From Tolypothrix sp. PCC 7910 (GTDB lineage Bacteria > Cyanobacteriota > Cyanobacteriia > Cyanobacteriales > Nostocaceae): a stretch of DNA of 64,000 nt. This document shows, one piece after another, positions 35,663 to 44,991 of this stretch (its first letter is position 1; every line of letters begins with the position of its first letter). The position numbers were made by a program, and so were the translations under genes. The DNA lies in NCBI RefSeq assembly GCF_011769525.1, contig NZ_CP050440.1, positions 2,295,501 to 2,359,500 on the forward strand, written 5' to 3'. The notes beneath the pieces are model-generated. The model worked only from the letters and a program-made list of their open reading frames with translations. It made no database searches and had not been told where the DNA came from.

Positions 35663-35986
35663 ATGGATAACAACAATTGGATGCAGCAGTTAGTAATGCT
35701 TGGTATTGGCACAACATCTTTAGTAGCTGACAAACTGCGGCAAGTCAGTGATGAATTAGTCAAAGATGGCAAGCTCAATCCTGAACAAGCAAAAGCTGTA
35801 ATGGATGATATTGTACAGCAGTTGCGATCGGAGCAAGGCACTTGGGAAACTCAGATGCAACGGCAAATGCGTAATATGATGCAAGATTTAGGAGTAGCGC
35901 GTCAGTCAGAGGTAGACGAACTGCGGGGTAGAATTGACCGCTTAGAACGTCAAGTGCGGGATTTAGAAAATAAGCTTTGGCGTTAG
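35663..35986 (+). CDS. Phasin-like coiled-coil protein
   Basis: A 107-residue protein with an amphipathic N-terminal helix (MQQLVMLGIGTTSLVADKLR), a helical middle (LNPEQAKAVMDDIVQQLRSE), and a coiled-coil end of heptads (VDELRGRIDRLERQVRDLENKLWR). This plan and size match small cyanobacterial phasin-family proteins, which coat polyhydroxyalkanoate granules or act as membrane-adhering helices. AGGAAGGGAG sits just upstream. It is 78 bp upstream of the FKBP gene on the same strand. No pha gene is nearby, so a granule role is not certain. Confidence 0.7.
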   Translation: MDNNNWMQQLVMLGIGTTSLVADKLRQVSDELVKDGKLNPEQAKAVMDDIVQQLRSEQGTWETQMQRQMRNMMQDLGVARQSEVDELRGRIDRLERQVRDLENKLWR

Positions 35987-36064
35987 GACATCACTTTGTG
36001 ATTTAAACTAATTTGTGTCCTATTGGTCATTTTTTCCAAACTACCAAAGTAGGGAGGGTTAATT

Positions 36065-36589
36065 TTGAAAGCAATTATACTCAGCGTTGGATTAATGCTG
36101 GCGTGTGTTGTGGTTTTAGTATTAGCGCAAATTGGCGGCAGTAAACAAGACTCTGCCATTGCTGCTAATCTCAGCCAACCAACACCAGCAACCATAGCTG
36201 TCACCGAAAACAATACCTTGATTGCGAGCAATACTATGTCTGATGCCAATGTTGTCACTACCCCTTCTGGATTGAAGTATATTGAAGAAAAAGAGGGGAC
36301 TGGTGCGACTCCTCAAACCGGACAAAAGGTTGTAGTTCACTACACCGGCACTCTAGAAGATGGTACAAAGTTTGATAGTTCACGCGATCGCAATCGTCCT
36401 TTCGATTTTAATATCGGACGCGGACAAGTGATCAAAGGCTGGGACGAAGGGCTAAGTACAATGAAAGTCGGCGGTCGTCGTAAGTTAATTATCCCACCAG
36501 AATTAGGCTATGGCGCTCGTGGTGCTGGTGGCGTGATTCCACCCAACGCTACCCTAATTTTTGATGTGGAATTACTAGATGTGAAATAG
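36065..36589 (+). CDS. FKBP-type peptidyl-prolyl cis-trans isomerase, exported
   Basis: 174 residues. An N-terminal membrane/signal segment ([20 protein letters not shown], about 4-23) and a linker precede an FKBP domain at about 65-174: [90 protein letters not shown]. The active-site residues typical of FKBP (Tyr in HYTG, Phe/Asp in KFDSS, the VIKGW tryptophan, Tyr in LGYG) are in place. It accelerates proline isomerisation, most likely in the periplasm or thylakoid lumen. The start could be at TTG 36065 or a nearby ATG. Confidence 0.93.
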   Translation: MKAIILSVGLMLACVVVLVLAQIGGSKQDSAIAANLSQPTPATIAVTENNTLIASNTMSDANVVTTPSGLKYIEEKEGTGATPQTGQKVVVHYTGTLEDGTKFDSSRDRNRPFDFNIGRGQVIKGWDEGLSTMKVGGRRKLIIPPELGYGARGAGGVIPPNATLIFDVELLDVK

Positions 36590-36594
36590 AAGCT

Positions 36595-36632
36595 AGGGAT
36601 TAGGGACTGGGGACTAGGGACTGGGGATTGAA
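36595..36632. repeat. STRR-type repeats between FKBP and dnaB
   Basis: Tandem GGGACTG/GGGACTA heptamers between the convergent 3' ends. Confidence 0.65.
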
Positions 36633-36686
36633 TTCTGTTCTAGCCCCAGTACTTAATTACAGCAATTAGTATTTTAATAATTACTA

Positions 36687-39329
36687 TTAATAATTATTGG
36701 GTCTAGCTAGGTTTTTAAACTTTGTGAACTGCGGATCGAATAACAGTTTAACTGTACCAGTTGGGCCGTTACGGTGTTTAGCTACTATCACTTCTGCAAT
36801 ACCGCGATCGGGACTATCATTATTATAGTAATCATCCCGATATAACATAATTACTAAATCAGCGTCTTGTTCAATTGAATTGTGAACAATCATATTATTG
36901 GCAACAAAGTTATGCAAACCGGGAACGGTGAGGTCGAAAACTTCTTCTTCTCCAGTAAATTCAATTGAAACTATTTCATCCCAATAAACATTGCTGTTGG
37001 CAAGGATAAACAGTTCATTTGATTGAACAATATTGGCAACTTTTAATGCTCTTTCTCGACTTAAATTTGCTTTGTAAAGTGTAGAACCACAATAGGATTG
37101 TCCCAGGCGAGATTGTATTTCTCGTGTTGTCATACCAATAGTTTGCATTGCAGGTATAACTTGTGTTTTCCAAACCTCTTTGGGGATTACATCTCTATTA
37201 GGGTTATGAATGCAATTTTCAAGGTGTTCAGATATTTTTTGTAATGACCCTAGTTTGTATTTACCTACCGCTCCAACCTTTTGAATAAATAATTCAAGAT
37301 CAATTTTTCCAGTAATTGTGACATGATACTGATTTCTACCTTTACCAGGTTGAGGAATCATTTTGAGTCTTGCATTAATGCCTAATCTTAATAAAAGTGT
37401 CTGGACATCAAAAGCTAGTCTTTCGCTGCTACTTGCATAATATGCAATAGGTCTTGGTTTTTTATCAGCAACCAACTGTATAGAACCATCTGTACTCCAA
37501 AGATGCCTCAGAAAACAAGCTATTAACTCTTGGGGTTGTGAAAATAAGTCTTGAGGTACTAATTTTTCGTAAGATATTAAACCAAAAACACCAAGCGATT
37601 CTAACCATTTCGCTACTGGATTTCTTACATTATGAGTTAGGTGTTCTGCTGCGGACAAGTAAACTTGATACCAGCCACGTTCAGGTGTAATTCTAGGAAC
37701 AATTGCATCTCCAAAAACTTCTTTTGCTAAGAAAGTGACATTCTCGGCTAAATCTATCTCCCTAGTCGTGTACTGTATGGCATGACGTGGCAATGTACAA
37801 CCGTCACCAATTAAATGCCCTAATAATGCAACCTCAGCATAAGTCATAGTTTGTTTCCCAGCAATGGGTAAATACCTGGGTAAACATAGATGTTGTCTAG
37901 GGCTTAGTTTATCTAGCCTACACCAACCATTAATAGTTAAAAATTTGTGATTTCCTGTGGCTCGAATTTTACGACCTAGACGAGTTTTTAATAAAAATAC
38001 AGGCTTGATTCCTGTTGAAAAGACATTACTAACTATTGCCTTTTCTAACTGCATTGTCGCTTCATTTAATGCCAAAACTGAAAAGCCAGATTTGCCTACT
38101 AAATTACGAATTGGTACTTGTACGCCAGTATCTGCTAATGTCACTAAACTATCGCCAGTTAAGCATCCGGATTCTCTTAAATCTGACAACATTGGGCGTT
38201 TATTAGTACGTGCTTCTACCCCTCGACTTAACTGAGATAAAGCAATTACTGGAACCGATAATTCTCTTGCTAAACCTTTTAAAGAACGTGTAATTTTAGA
38301 TAATTCTTGTACACGGTTATCGCCTGCGCCTTCCATTAATTGCAGGTAATCTATCACAATTAAACCCAGATCCATGCCTTGTTCTGCTTGCAGTCGTCGC
38401 GCCTGACTCCGCATTTGGGTTACTGTAATATTTGGCGTGTCATCAATAAAAATTGGCATCTCTGAAAGCATACCAATAGCACGGCTTAAAGGTTCCCATT
38501 GTGCTTGACTCAGCCTGCCACTTCTTAAATAACCACTTTCAATTCCCGCTTCACTAGCTAATAGACGCTGCACTAGCTGTTCTTTAGACATTTCTAAACT
38601 GAAAACAGCAACTGGCATTCTATGAGAAGCAGCAATATTATAAGCAAGGTTCAGGCAAAATGCTGTTTTTCCCATTGCAGGCCTTGCAGCCACAATAATC
38701 AAATCAGAACGCTGAAAGCCACTAGTAAGCGCATCTAAATCGTAAAAACTACAAGTAATTCCCGGTAAAGCAATGCCTTGATTTCGCTCTTCAATATCCT
38801 GAAAATTACTAATTAATGTATCTGAAATATGAACTAATCCTGATTGGACACGTTCTTGAGTAATGCCAAATACTTTTTGTTCTGCTTGATCTAAAACAAT
38901 TGGTAATTCTTTCTCAGTTTCATAACCCAGATGGACAATTTCATTACCAGCTTTAATTAACTGTCGCCGCTGGTATTTATCCATGACTAAGCTTGCTAAA
39001 GCGTCAATGTTGACGGCTGACACTGTGCGATCTACAAGGGTGGCTAATTTATTTCTCCCGCCAATGCGATTGAGCAAATCGTGATCCGCTAGCCAACTTG
39101 TCACAGCGAGTAAGTCTGTAGGTTTACCCTGTGCGTGCAGTCGCAATGCTGCTTGGTAAATATCTTTATGGGCGCTAATGTAAAAAGCTTCGGCAACTAA
39201 GCGATCGCTGACTCTTCCAATCGCTTCTGGATCTAGTAGAATTCCCCCCAAAATCGCTTCTTCTGCCTCAATATTTTGGGGTGGAAGGCGATCGCTACCA
39301 TTGCCTTGAAAACTTAGTTCTTCAGCCAT
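36687..39329 (-). CDS. dnaB: Replicative DNA helicase DnaB with intein
   Basis: DnaB unwinds DNA at the replication fork as a hexamer. The mature helicase is made of N-extein residues and C-extein joined after intein removal. The start is set at ATG 39329 (MAEELSFQGNGSDRLPPQN), because upstream in-frame residues are not conserved; an earlier in-frame ATG exists at 39380. Numbering from 39380: Walker A RPAMGKTAF (233-241), Walker B LIVIDYLQL (340-348), SDLRESG, then the intein (406-834), then SIEQDADLVIMLYRDDYY. The C-extein ends KFKNLARPNNY. It lies 218 bp downstream of rplI on the same strand, the common cyanobacterial order. Confidence 0.96.
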   Translation of the reverse strand: MAEELSFQGNGSDRLPPQNIEAEEAILGGILLDPEAIGRVSDRLVAEAFYISAHKDIYQAALRLHAQGKPTDLLAVTSWLADHDLLNRIGGRNKLATLVDRTVSAVNIDALASLVMDKYQRRQLIKAGNEIVHLGYETEKELPIVLDQAEQKVFGITQERVQSGLVHISDTLISNFQDIEERNQGIALPGITCSFYDLDALTSGFQRSDLIIVAARPAMGKTAFCLNLAYNIAASHRMPVAVFSLEMSKEQLVQRLLASEAGIESGYLRSGRLSQAQWEPLSRAIGMLSEMPIFIDDTPNITVTQMRSQARRLQAEQGMDLGLIVIDYLQLMEGAGDNRVQELSKITRSLKGLARELSVPVIALSQLSRGVEARTNKRPMLSDLRESGCLTGDSLVTLADTGVQVPIRNLVGKSGFSVLALNEATMQLEKAIVSNVFSTGIKPVFLLKTRLGRKIRATGNHKFLTINGWCRLDKLSPRQHLCLPRYLPIAGKQTMTYAEVALLGHLIGDGCTLPRHAIQYTTREIDLAENVTFLAKEVFGDAIVPRITPERGWYQVYLSAAEHLTHNVRNPVAKWLESLGVFGLISYEKLVPQDLFSQPQELIACFLRHLWSTDGSIQLVADKKPRPIAYYASSSERLAFDVQTLLLRLGINARLKMIPQPGKGRNQYHVTITGKIDLELFIQKVGAVGKYKLGSLQKISEHLENCIHNPNRDVIPKEVWKTQVIPAMQTIGMTTREIQSRLGQSYCGSTLYKANLSRERALKVANIVQSNELFILANSNVYWDEIVSIEFTGEEEVFDLTVPGLHNFVANNMIVHNSIEQDADLVIMLYRDDYYNNDSPDRGIAEVIVAKHRNGPTGTVKLLFDPQFTKFKNLARPNNY
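36879..38165 (-). other. DnaB intein with LAGLIDADG-type homing endonuclease
   Basis: A 429-residue intein inserted between Gly and Ser of RESG/SIEQDAD, the site of the Synechocystis DnaB intein. Block A is CLTGDSLVTLADTG (Cys1 nucleophile), block B GRKIRATGNHKFLTINGW, block F VFDLTVPGLHNFVANN, and block G MIVHN followed by Ser(+1). The middle carries LAGLIDADG-like motifs LLGHLIGDGC and LRHLWSTDGSI, so an endonuclease domain is present (the Synechocystis form is shorter). Splicing residues Cys1, His-Asn and Ser+1 are all intact, so it should splice itself out. Confidence 0.94.
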
Positions 39330-39380
39330 AAGGGATGTTAAATTGGCGATCCAGATTGCTCTAATACTCTGCTCATGCAA

Positions 39381-39547
39381 AACCTGCTGTTAATTCGTAA
39401 TTTTTAATTCGTAATTCGTAATTAGTCCGCAGATAAATTTGGTAACTAGAAACAAACAAAATATTTGTTTTGTTACCTCAACGAATCTAGTTACTCTGCG
39501 TCCTAAATAAATTCAGAATTACGAATTAGGCATTACGAATTATTCAG
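39381..39547. repeat. Inverted AATTCGTAATT-type repeats between rplI and dnaB
   Basis: Tandem AATTCGTAATT units (about 39390-39424) face inverted copies (GAATTACGAATTAGGCATTACGAATTA, in two blocks at about 39510-39542). They could fold into a long hairpin between the two genes. Confidence 0.6.
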
Positions 39548-40006
39548 TTAGCTAGCAACAACTTCAATAGTTACTTGTGCGGTTACTTCTGAATGTAGCT
39601 TAATTTCGGCTTTGTAAGTGCCCAGGTGGTTAATATCGGGAAGTGTAATACCGCGACGATCAATTTCTTGATTTGTAGCTGCTTGAATTGCATCTGCAAC
39701 GTCTTGAGCGGTAACAGTACCGAAAATAGCTTCGTTTTCACCAACTTGCTTGGCGATTTTCAAGCTGCTAATTTTTTCTAAAGCTGCCTGTTGTTCTAAA
39801 GCTTGTTGTCTCAGCTCTAATTGCCGTTGACGTTCTTGTTCACGGCGGCGTTCTACTTGCTTGAGAATACCAGGAGTAGCATGAGTTGCTAATTTTTGCG
39901 GAATGAGATAGTTACGAGCATAGCCAGGAGCTACATCTACTAAATCTCCTAATTTTCCCAGCTTACTCACATCTTGCGTTAAAACTAACTGTATGCGTTT
40001 CGCCAT
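39548..40006 (-). CDS. rplI: 50S ribosomal protein L9
   Basis: A 152-residue L9, which binds 23S rRNA near the L1 stalk and helps reading-frame maintenance. The N-terminal domain shows [20 protein letters not shown], followed by [14 protein letters not shown] (about 27-40). The long connecting helix is Arg/Gln/Glu-rich ([20 protein letters not shown]), and the C-terminal domain has [19 protein letters not shown] and [19 protein letters not shown]. Certain. dnaB follows on the same strand. Confidence 0.98.
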   Translation of the reverse strand: MAKRIQLVLTQDVSKLGKLGDLVDVAPGYARNYLIPQKLATHATPGILKQVERRREQERQRQLELRQQALEQQAALEKISSLKIAKQVGENEAIFGTVTAQDVADAIQAATNQEIDRRGITLPDINHLGTYKAEIKLHSEVTAQVTIEVVAS

Positions 40007-40171
40007 TGTTTTTCGTTTTCCTGTAGAATCTCATTAACTTGGGTTGCAGCCGGATAGCTCACAGATGTGTAGCTGTATCCCAAGCGGCTTGGTCAATACC
40101 CTAAAGCTTACAGATCCTAGCGAATCGCAGGGGGCGATCGCAACTATTAGGGTGCAAAAAAATTGTATTGC

Positions 40172-41251
40172 TTATAGCGCCGCAATCGCGCGATCTACCA
40201 AATCTAGTCCTTGCGAGACTACCGCATTCCGCCAACCCCGATCCGCAGGGACAAAAATTTCCATTAAGCGCTGGCTTGTCGATTCTTTAGATGGGTGATT
40301 TGCTGGGGAAAAGAAATGGGCGCGGTTTTCTGCTCGTAATGCCTCCACTACTTGAATGACTGAATAAGTACCAAATTCTGCGGTAAGATACCTGTAATTA
40401 CATTGGGGGACTTTTGCCTGACACCAATTTCCCAATCCTCCACGAAACTTGTAAGCAACTTTTCTCCTTTGATAAGGTTCCATATAATCCGCGCCAAAGT
40501 TCGCAATTAGCCATTGGGTAGACTCAGACTCCGGCGGATAATCAATGAAAAGTTTATAGGTTGCCTTCTTACCTAACCCTGTATGTAAGTCAATATGTAC
40601 AGCATCTGTGGCATTCCCTATCCACCGAACAAAATTGGCATCAAGAATCTGATAAGTCTTTGAGGGTTGATGTCCGCCAAAAAATAACCCTTGGGGAAAA
40701 TCATATTGTCCTACTGGTAGCGTGCTGGTTAAAGAATTGATGCCATAGCGGAGAATAATTGCGATCGCTTTTAACAAAAATGGCTCAAATTGAGATGGTG
40801 GCGAAGTGGGGTTAAAAAAAGCATTTAACTCACCATACTTTGCTGGACTACCGCTATATACTTCGCCAGAGAGCAGAAAATTACGGTTGAGGTCGATATT
40901 CTCCTCATTCCACCTTCTGCGCCAAGCAAAGCCATAAGGATTCAAGGCGTGTACAAGTAATAAACCAATCCCTTGGCTTTCGTCCCAATTTACAAGATGC
41001 TTCTCTAGCAAAGTACATTGCACAGCCGAACCAAAAAATCCCTCCACGCCATGCAATCCACTAGAGACAACTACAATCTTTTGCGAGTTGGGGTTTCCTA
41101 AAAAAGCCACATCAATAGTCAAGTCTTCCCCATCTGGCCCAGTTTGCTCAATGGAGTATGCTTCTAAGCTACATCCCAAAGCCAACGCCGCATCCCGAAA
41201 CCGCTTCCGCGCTGCGTTGTAATTAGGACAAAAACCAGCATCATCAGACAT
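40172..41251 (-). CDS. DUF2817 (M14-like) carboxypeptidase-family protein
   Basis: A 359-residue protein of the DUF2817 family, related to M14 zinc carboxypeptidases. Visible metal-site-like motifs are SSGLHGVEGFFGSA (His/Glu, about 64-77), IDLNRNFLLSGEVY (about 117-130), AVHIDLHTGLGKKAT (second His, about 216-230), and the late glutamate in LTAEFGTYSVIQV. These correspond to HxxE...H and the catalytic Glu. No signal peptide. Substrate unknown. It is 43 bp downstream of gloB on the same strand, probably in one transcript. Confidence 0.85.
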   Translation of the reverse strand: MSDDAGFCPNYNAARKRFRDAALALGCSLEAYSIEQTGPDGEDLTIDVAFLGNPNSQKIVVVSSGLHGVEGFFGSAVQCTLLEKHLVNWDESQGIGLLLVHALNPYGFAWRRRWNEENIDLNRNFLLSGEVYSGSPAKYGELNAFFNPTSPPSQFEPFLLKAIAIILRYGINSLTSTLPVGQYDFPQGLFFGGHQPSKTYQILDANFVRWIGNATDAVHIDLHTGLGKKATYKLFIDYPPESESTQWLIANFGADYMEPYQRRKVAYKFRGGLGNWCQAKVPQCNYRYLTAEFGTYSVIQVVEALRAENRAHFFSPANHPSKESTSQRLMEIFVPADRGWRNAVVSQGLDLVDRAIAAL

Positions 41252-41294
41252 ACAAACAACTCATCACAAATGCCAAATGACAAATGACAAATAA

Positions 41295-42068
41295 CTAAAA
41301 TTTATCTTTCATTCCCCTAATCCGTGCAAAAGTCTGCACCGGATCGTTACTCTTAGCCGCCGATTGTAGTGTCGGTTGCTCCCAGCGTAAAAAAGGATTG
41401 GTACGTTTCTCCACCCCTATCGTTGAAGGAATAGTAGCTTTTCCCTGATTACGGTAAGCTTTCACTTCATCAAAGCGTTTTTGTAAGTCAGCGTTTTCAC
41501 CATCAACAGTCAGGGCAAATTGTAAATTTTTTAACGTATATTCATGGGCGCACCAGACCTGTGTATTATCAGGTAGAGAACGAAGTTTATTTAACGAGTT
41601 CACCATTTGTGCAGGAGTCCCTTCAAATATACGACCGCAACCCCCTGCAAATAGGGTATCACCACAGAATAAGTCGCCTGCTTCTGTGGCTACTTCTGGG
41701 GGAAAATAGTAAGCAATGTGCGCGCGGGTATGTCCGGGAACGAAGATGACTTCAGCCATGCGATCGCCAAACTGTACGCGATCTCCATCTTCGAGAAAAA
41801 TTGTTTGTCTTGGGATTCTTCCCCGATCCTCAGATCCAGCATAGACTACTGCTTCAGGAAATTTTTGTATTAGCTGCTGATTACCACCCACATGATCGTG
41901 ATGATGGTGGGTGTTAAAAATCGCTACTAACTTAGCGTTAAGTTCTGTCAGTTTCCTGAATACAGGTTCAGCCTCTGCGGGATCGACAGCAGCAGCGATA
42001 TTCTGCGTGCGATCGTACAGCAAGAATATATAGTTATCCGAGAGTGCTTCCAGACGAATGACCTGCAT
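41295..42068 (-). CDS. gloB: Hydroxyacylglutathione hydrolase (glyoxalase II)
   Basis: A 257-residue metallo-beta-lactamase-fold enzyme. It hydrolyses S-lactoylglutathione to lactate and glutathione, the second step of methylglyoxal detoxification. Metal motif: [14 protein letters not shown] (THxHxDH, about 51-64). Further ligands are in [35 protein letters not shown] (about 128-148) and [14 protein letters not shown]. The C-terminal HAGH domain has [10 protein letters not shown]. Start at ATG 42068 ([13 protein letters not shown]), as in homologues; an in-frame upstream ATG at 42095 adds nine non-conserved residues. Confidence 0.95.
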   Translation of the reverse strand: MQVIRLEALSDNYIFLLYDRTQNIAAAVDPAEAEPVFRKLTELNAKLVAIFNTHHHHDHVGGNQQLIQKFPEAVVYAGSEDRGRIPRQTIFLEDGDRVQFGDRMAEVIFVPGHTRAHIAYYFPPEVATEAGDLFCGDTLFAGGCGRIFEGTPAQMVNSLNKLRSLPDNTQVWCAHEYTLKNLQFALTVDGENADLQKRFDEVKAYRNQGKATIPSTIGVEKRTNPFLRWEQPTLQSAAKSNDPVQTFARIRGMKDKF

Positions 42069-42095
42069 AAACTCAATTTCCTCAGAGCAGAACAT

Positions 42096-42441
42096 CAGAG
42101 CTATTTGTACTAACTATACGAATTATTTATATTTTGTTCATTGTACCGGGAAAAATTATGAAACTTCCGAACAGACAACCGTATTTTCTCGGTGATACAT
42201 ATGACAATAATTATTAAGCTATGAGATTAATCAGTAAAATTTCTCTGGAAAGAAGCATAAATGCGACGCTAGATTAATGTTGTTCTTTTTTGTCATCAGG
42301 ACAATAAGAATTTCGGTCATCAGGCATCAACAATATTTGTTTTATTCATGAAAATTTAATATTTTGTAAATTTTCTTGCAAACTTTTTTCTAAAAAAGTC
42401 TAGCAAATATTGTCATGCTCACTTGCATCTATAGGAGATTT
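42096..42441. other. Divergent AT-rich intergenic region
   Basis: About 346 bp between divergent genes, AT-rich and without a gene or a repeat I can define. It should contain the promoter for the small gene at 42442 and possibly for the glycan cluster. Confidence 0.45.
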
Positions 42442-42669
42442 ATGAATTCACCAGCATTGCTTTATCCAAGCATCAGTACCCCAGCAGAAATTGCTGTCAA
42501 GCAAATTGTCGATAAAATTCTTTCATCAGGCAAAATGAGCCGTCAAGACCATAATTTACTGACATCCACTATTTTGGCTAATGGTGATATTACTGAGGGA
42601 GAACGCCGTTTAATTAATCGGGTTTTCGATCATATCCAAACAGGACAACTGAAATTGTTGGACTGGTAA
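42442..42669 (+). CDS. Conserved small cyanobacterial protein of unknown function
   Basis: 75 residues starting MNSPALLYPS, with AGGAG 6 bases before the ATG at 42442. It is helical: ISTPAEIAVKQIVDKILSSG, KMSRQDHNLLTSTIL, EGERRLINRVFDHIQTGQLKLLDW. The segment from RQDH to the end looks like a conserved Nostocales motif (a positive-negative helix pair ending in a hydrophobic KLLDW). No catalytic signature. It lies 131 bp upstream of the glycosyltransferase cluster on the same strand and may share regulation. Confidence 0.75.
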   Translation: MNSPALLYPSISTPAEIAVKQIVDKILSSGKMSRQDHNLLTSTILANGDITEGERRLINRVFDHIQTGQLKLLDW

Positions 42670-42800
42670 TAAACGATAAATAACTCATTATTTTCCATGA
42701 AAGTAATGATATCAAACAATACCGTTTAATATTGAGCTAATGCTTGTTGTATCGGCAGCAAGCATTAGCTGTTGAATAATAATAAAATATTATAAAAATT

Positions 42801-43640
42801 ATGAATTCCGAAAGAGGATTTATTACTATTTTAACTGGAATGTACTCTTTTCAAGACTGCATTCATTTTTTGGCATCTGTAAGAAAATTTCATCAAGAGC
42901 CAATCATTATTTTAATCGACCGTGTTCCTCAAATCTTCTACCCTTTCCTCAAAGCATTCAAAAATGTTATTTTAAAACCTGCACCAGCAAATGAAAATAC
43001 TGTTTTAGCATCACGAGAAGCAAAATTAGCTTTGTATGCAACTTCGGAATTTCAAAAAACCATCTACTTAGATTCAGATATTTGCTTACTATCATCCATT
43101 AATGATGTATTTGAAGCTTTAGAAACAGAAGATTTATTATTAACCGAGGATGTACAGCCAAGTATTATTAAAGCCACAAATCTATTAAGGGGTAAACAGC
43201 AAGATATATTAGCAGATGTTTTACCAACTTTACAAGCGGTAGGTTTACCTCTGCAGGAAGATAGTATTCAATACAATGGTGGCTTTATTGCTTTTCATAA
43301 AACAGAAATAACTGCCAAATTCTTTGATGAATTCAAGCGTTATTTTGAAATTATCAAGAATAATCAAGATAAATTGCTGTTAAAAGATCAAGGTGCTTTT
43401 GCATCTGCGATCGCAACCGTTAAACCAAAGATAAAAGTTTTACCTCCTACCTATAATTACCTCAGCAAATGGAAGGAAGCGTATAACATTCATGAGGGTA
43501 TCAAAGTGCTTCACTGTACTTACCCTTATAGACCTCAATATGCTAAAGATGTAACTCGCTCTGTTTACACGAGAATATTTGATAAATTAGCACCACTATT
43601 TCTGCCAAATCAAATTACTAACCCTTGGCGTACTAAATAA
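42801..43640 (+). CDS. GT8-like (nucleotide-sugar) glycosyltransferase
   Basis: 279 residues with a GT-A fold. The metal-binding D-x-D motif appears as TIYLDSDICLLSSI (about 90-103), after a Rossmann-like first half (FITILTGMYSFQDCIHFLAS). A later segment, QYNGGFIAFHKTEITAKFFD, is the acceptor-side region of GT8-like enzymes; VLHCTYPYRPQY resembles the late metal-binding His. Donor and acceptor unknown. It is the first gene of a codirectional unit (42801-52430) that continues with GT4, ABC exporter, GT4, GT10 and three further transferases. Confidence 0.75.
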   Translation: MNSERGFITILTGMYSFQDCIHFLASVRKFHQEPIIILIDRVPQIFYPFLKAFKNVILKPAPANENTVLASREAKLALYATSEFQKTIYLDSDICLLSSINDVFEALETEDLLLTEDVQPSIIKATNLLRGKQQDILADVLPTLQAVGLPLQEDSIQYNGGFIAFHKTEITAKFFDEFKRYFEIIKNNQDKLLLKDQGAFASAIATVKPKIKVLPPTYNYLSKWKEAYNIHEGIKVLHCTYPYRPQYAKDVTRSVYTRIFDKLAPLFLPNQITNPWRTK

Positions 43641-43657
43641 TTTTAATTAATAAACAA

Positions 43658-44821
43658 GTGAAAAACATTTCCCTAATATCAATAATAGTCCCTGATTTAT
43701 CAAGCGCTGCTATCATGCGTGCCTACTTGTTAGGTAAAGCTATAAAAACTTTAGATATTAATGTGGAAATTATTGGTTTTTTATTTGGTAATAAATTATA
43801 TAGCGATTTACCAGCAGAATTTAAAGTCTACCATTTACCTGGTAGTAATTTTCCAGGCTTTGCTCAAGAGATTCGCAAAATTATCCCTAAAATTAAAGGA
43901 GATATAGTTTATGCTATCAAGCCAAAAGTAGCAAGTTTTGGAGTAGCTTTGCTAAAAAAAATATCTAGTAAAAAACCAATAATCTTAGATATAGATGACT
44001 GGGAACTCAGTTGGCATGGTGGTGATGAATGGCGATATCAACCCACAGTTAAACAGTTAGCCAGGGACGTATTAAAACCAGATGGAGCGCTGAAAAATCC
44101 TAATCATCCGTTATATGTAAAATGGATGGAGAATTTGAGAAATTATGCCGATGCTGTGACAGTACATACTAAATTTCTCCAGCAGCGTTTTGGCGGTACC
44201 TTAATTCCCAATGGCAAAGATACATCTTTATTCGATCCGGCTAAATATGAGCCTGAAGGCAGCAGAATTCGCTATGCTTTATCTGCATATAAAATTTTAA
44301 TGTTTCCTGGCGCTCCTCGACCCTATAAAGGCTTAGAAGATGTTCTCATAGCACTAGATCAAATTAATCAGCCTGACTTTAGGTTAGTAATTGTTGGTGG
44401 TAGTCCTTATGATGATTACGATCAGCAACTTCAACAAAAGTGGGAAAATTGGATTATTCAATTACCCAATTATCCCGCTGAAATAATGCCTGATGTAGTT
44501 GCGGCTGCTCACATGATTGTTGTTCCCCAAAGAGATACACTCGAAACTCGCGCGCAATTTCCCTTGAAACTTACAGATGGAATGTCAATGGCTAAACCTG
44601 TATTATCAACGCGAGTTGGTGATATTCCCGAAATTTTAGGTGAAAGCGGTTATTTAGTTGAACCTGCTAGTCCTGAGCAAATTGCAGCACAAATTAAATT
44701 AATATTTGATGATTTAGAGTTAGCAAATGCACGAGGTAGCAATTTACGGGAGCGATGTGTCGAAAAATATAGTGTAGAAGCTATGGCTTTTCAGCTAAAA
44801 TCCGTAATTTTTCGGATTTGA
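43658..44821 (+). CDS. GT4-family glycosyltransferase
   Basis: 387 residues beginning at a GTG codon, 17 bp after the previous gene. GT-B fold: the N-terminal half holds GDIVYAIKPKVASFG and ILDIDDWELSWHGGDEW; the C-terminal half holds IPNGKDTSLFDPAKY, ILMFPGAPRPYKGLEDVL, LVIVGGSPYDDYD, and the GT4 signature EX7E-like region ETRAQFPLKLTDGMSMAKPVLSTRVGDIPEIL. It retains the residues that bind the donor diphosphate sugar. It probably adds a sugar to a lipid-linked or surface glycan together with neighbours. Specificity unknown. Confidence 0.9.
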   Translation: MKNISLISIIVPDLSSAAIMRAYLLGKAIKTLDINVEIIGFLFGNKLYSDLPAEFKVYHLPGSNFPGFAQEIRKIIPKIKGDIVYAIKPKVASFGVALLKKISSKKPIILDIDDWELSWHGGDEWRYQPTVKQLARDVLKPDGALKNPNHPLYVKWMENLRNYADAVTVHTKFLQQRFGGTLIPNGKDTSLFDPAKYEPEGSRIRYALSAYKILMFPGAPRPYKGLEDVLIALDQINQPDFRLVIVGGSPYDDYDQQLQQKWENWIIQLPNYPAEIMPDVVAAAHMIVVPQRDTLETRAQFPLKLTDGMSMAKPVLSTRVGDIPEILGESGYLVEPASPEQIAAQIKLIFDDLELANARGSNLRERCVEKYSVEAMAFQLKSVIFRI

Positions 44822-44991
44822 ATAATTTTATAAATAAATTTTTAAAGAGGCTGCAATGTTTTAAAAAATTTCCTATTAAAGAAAATACGTATTTTCCCTG
44901 ATTAAATTGATGATAAATGTGAAAATTAGCCAATGTAGTGACATCGGTAATATTCGTGTTAATAATAAATAAATTATGATACGCAGAACTG

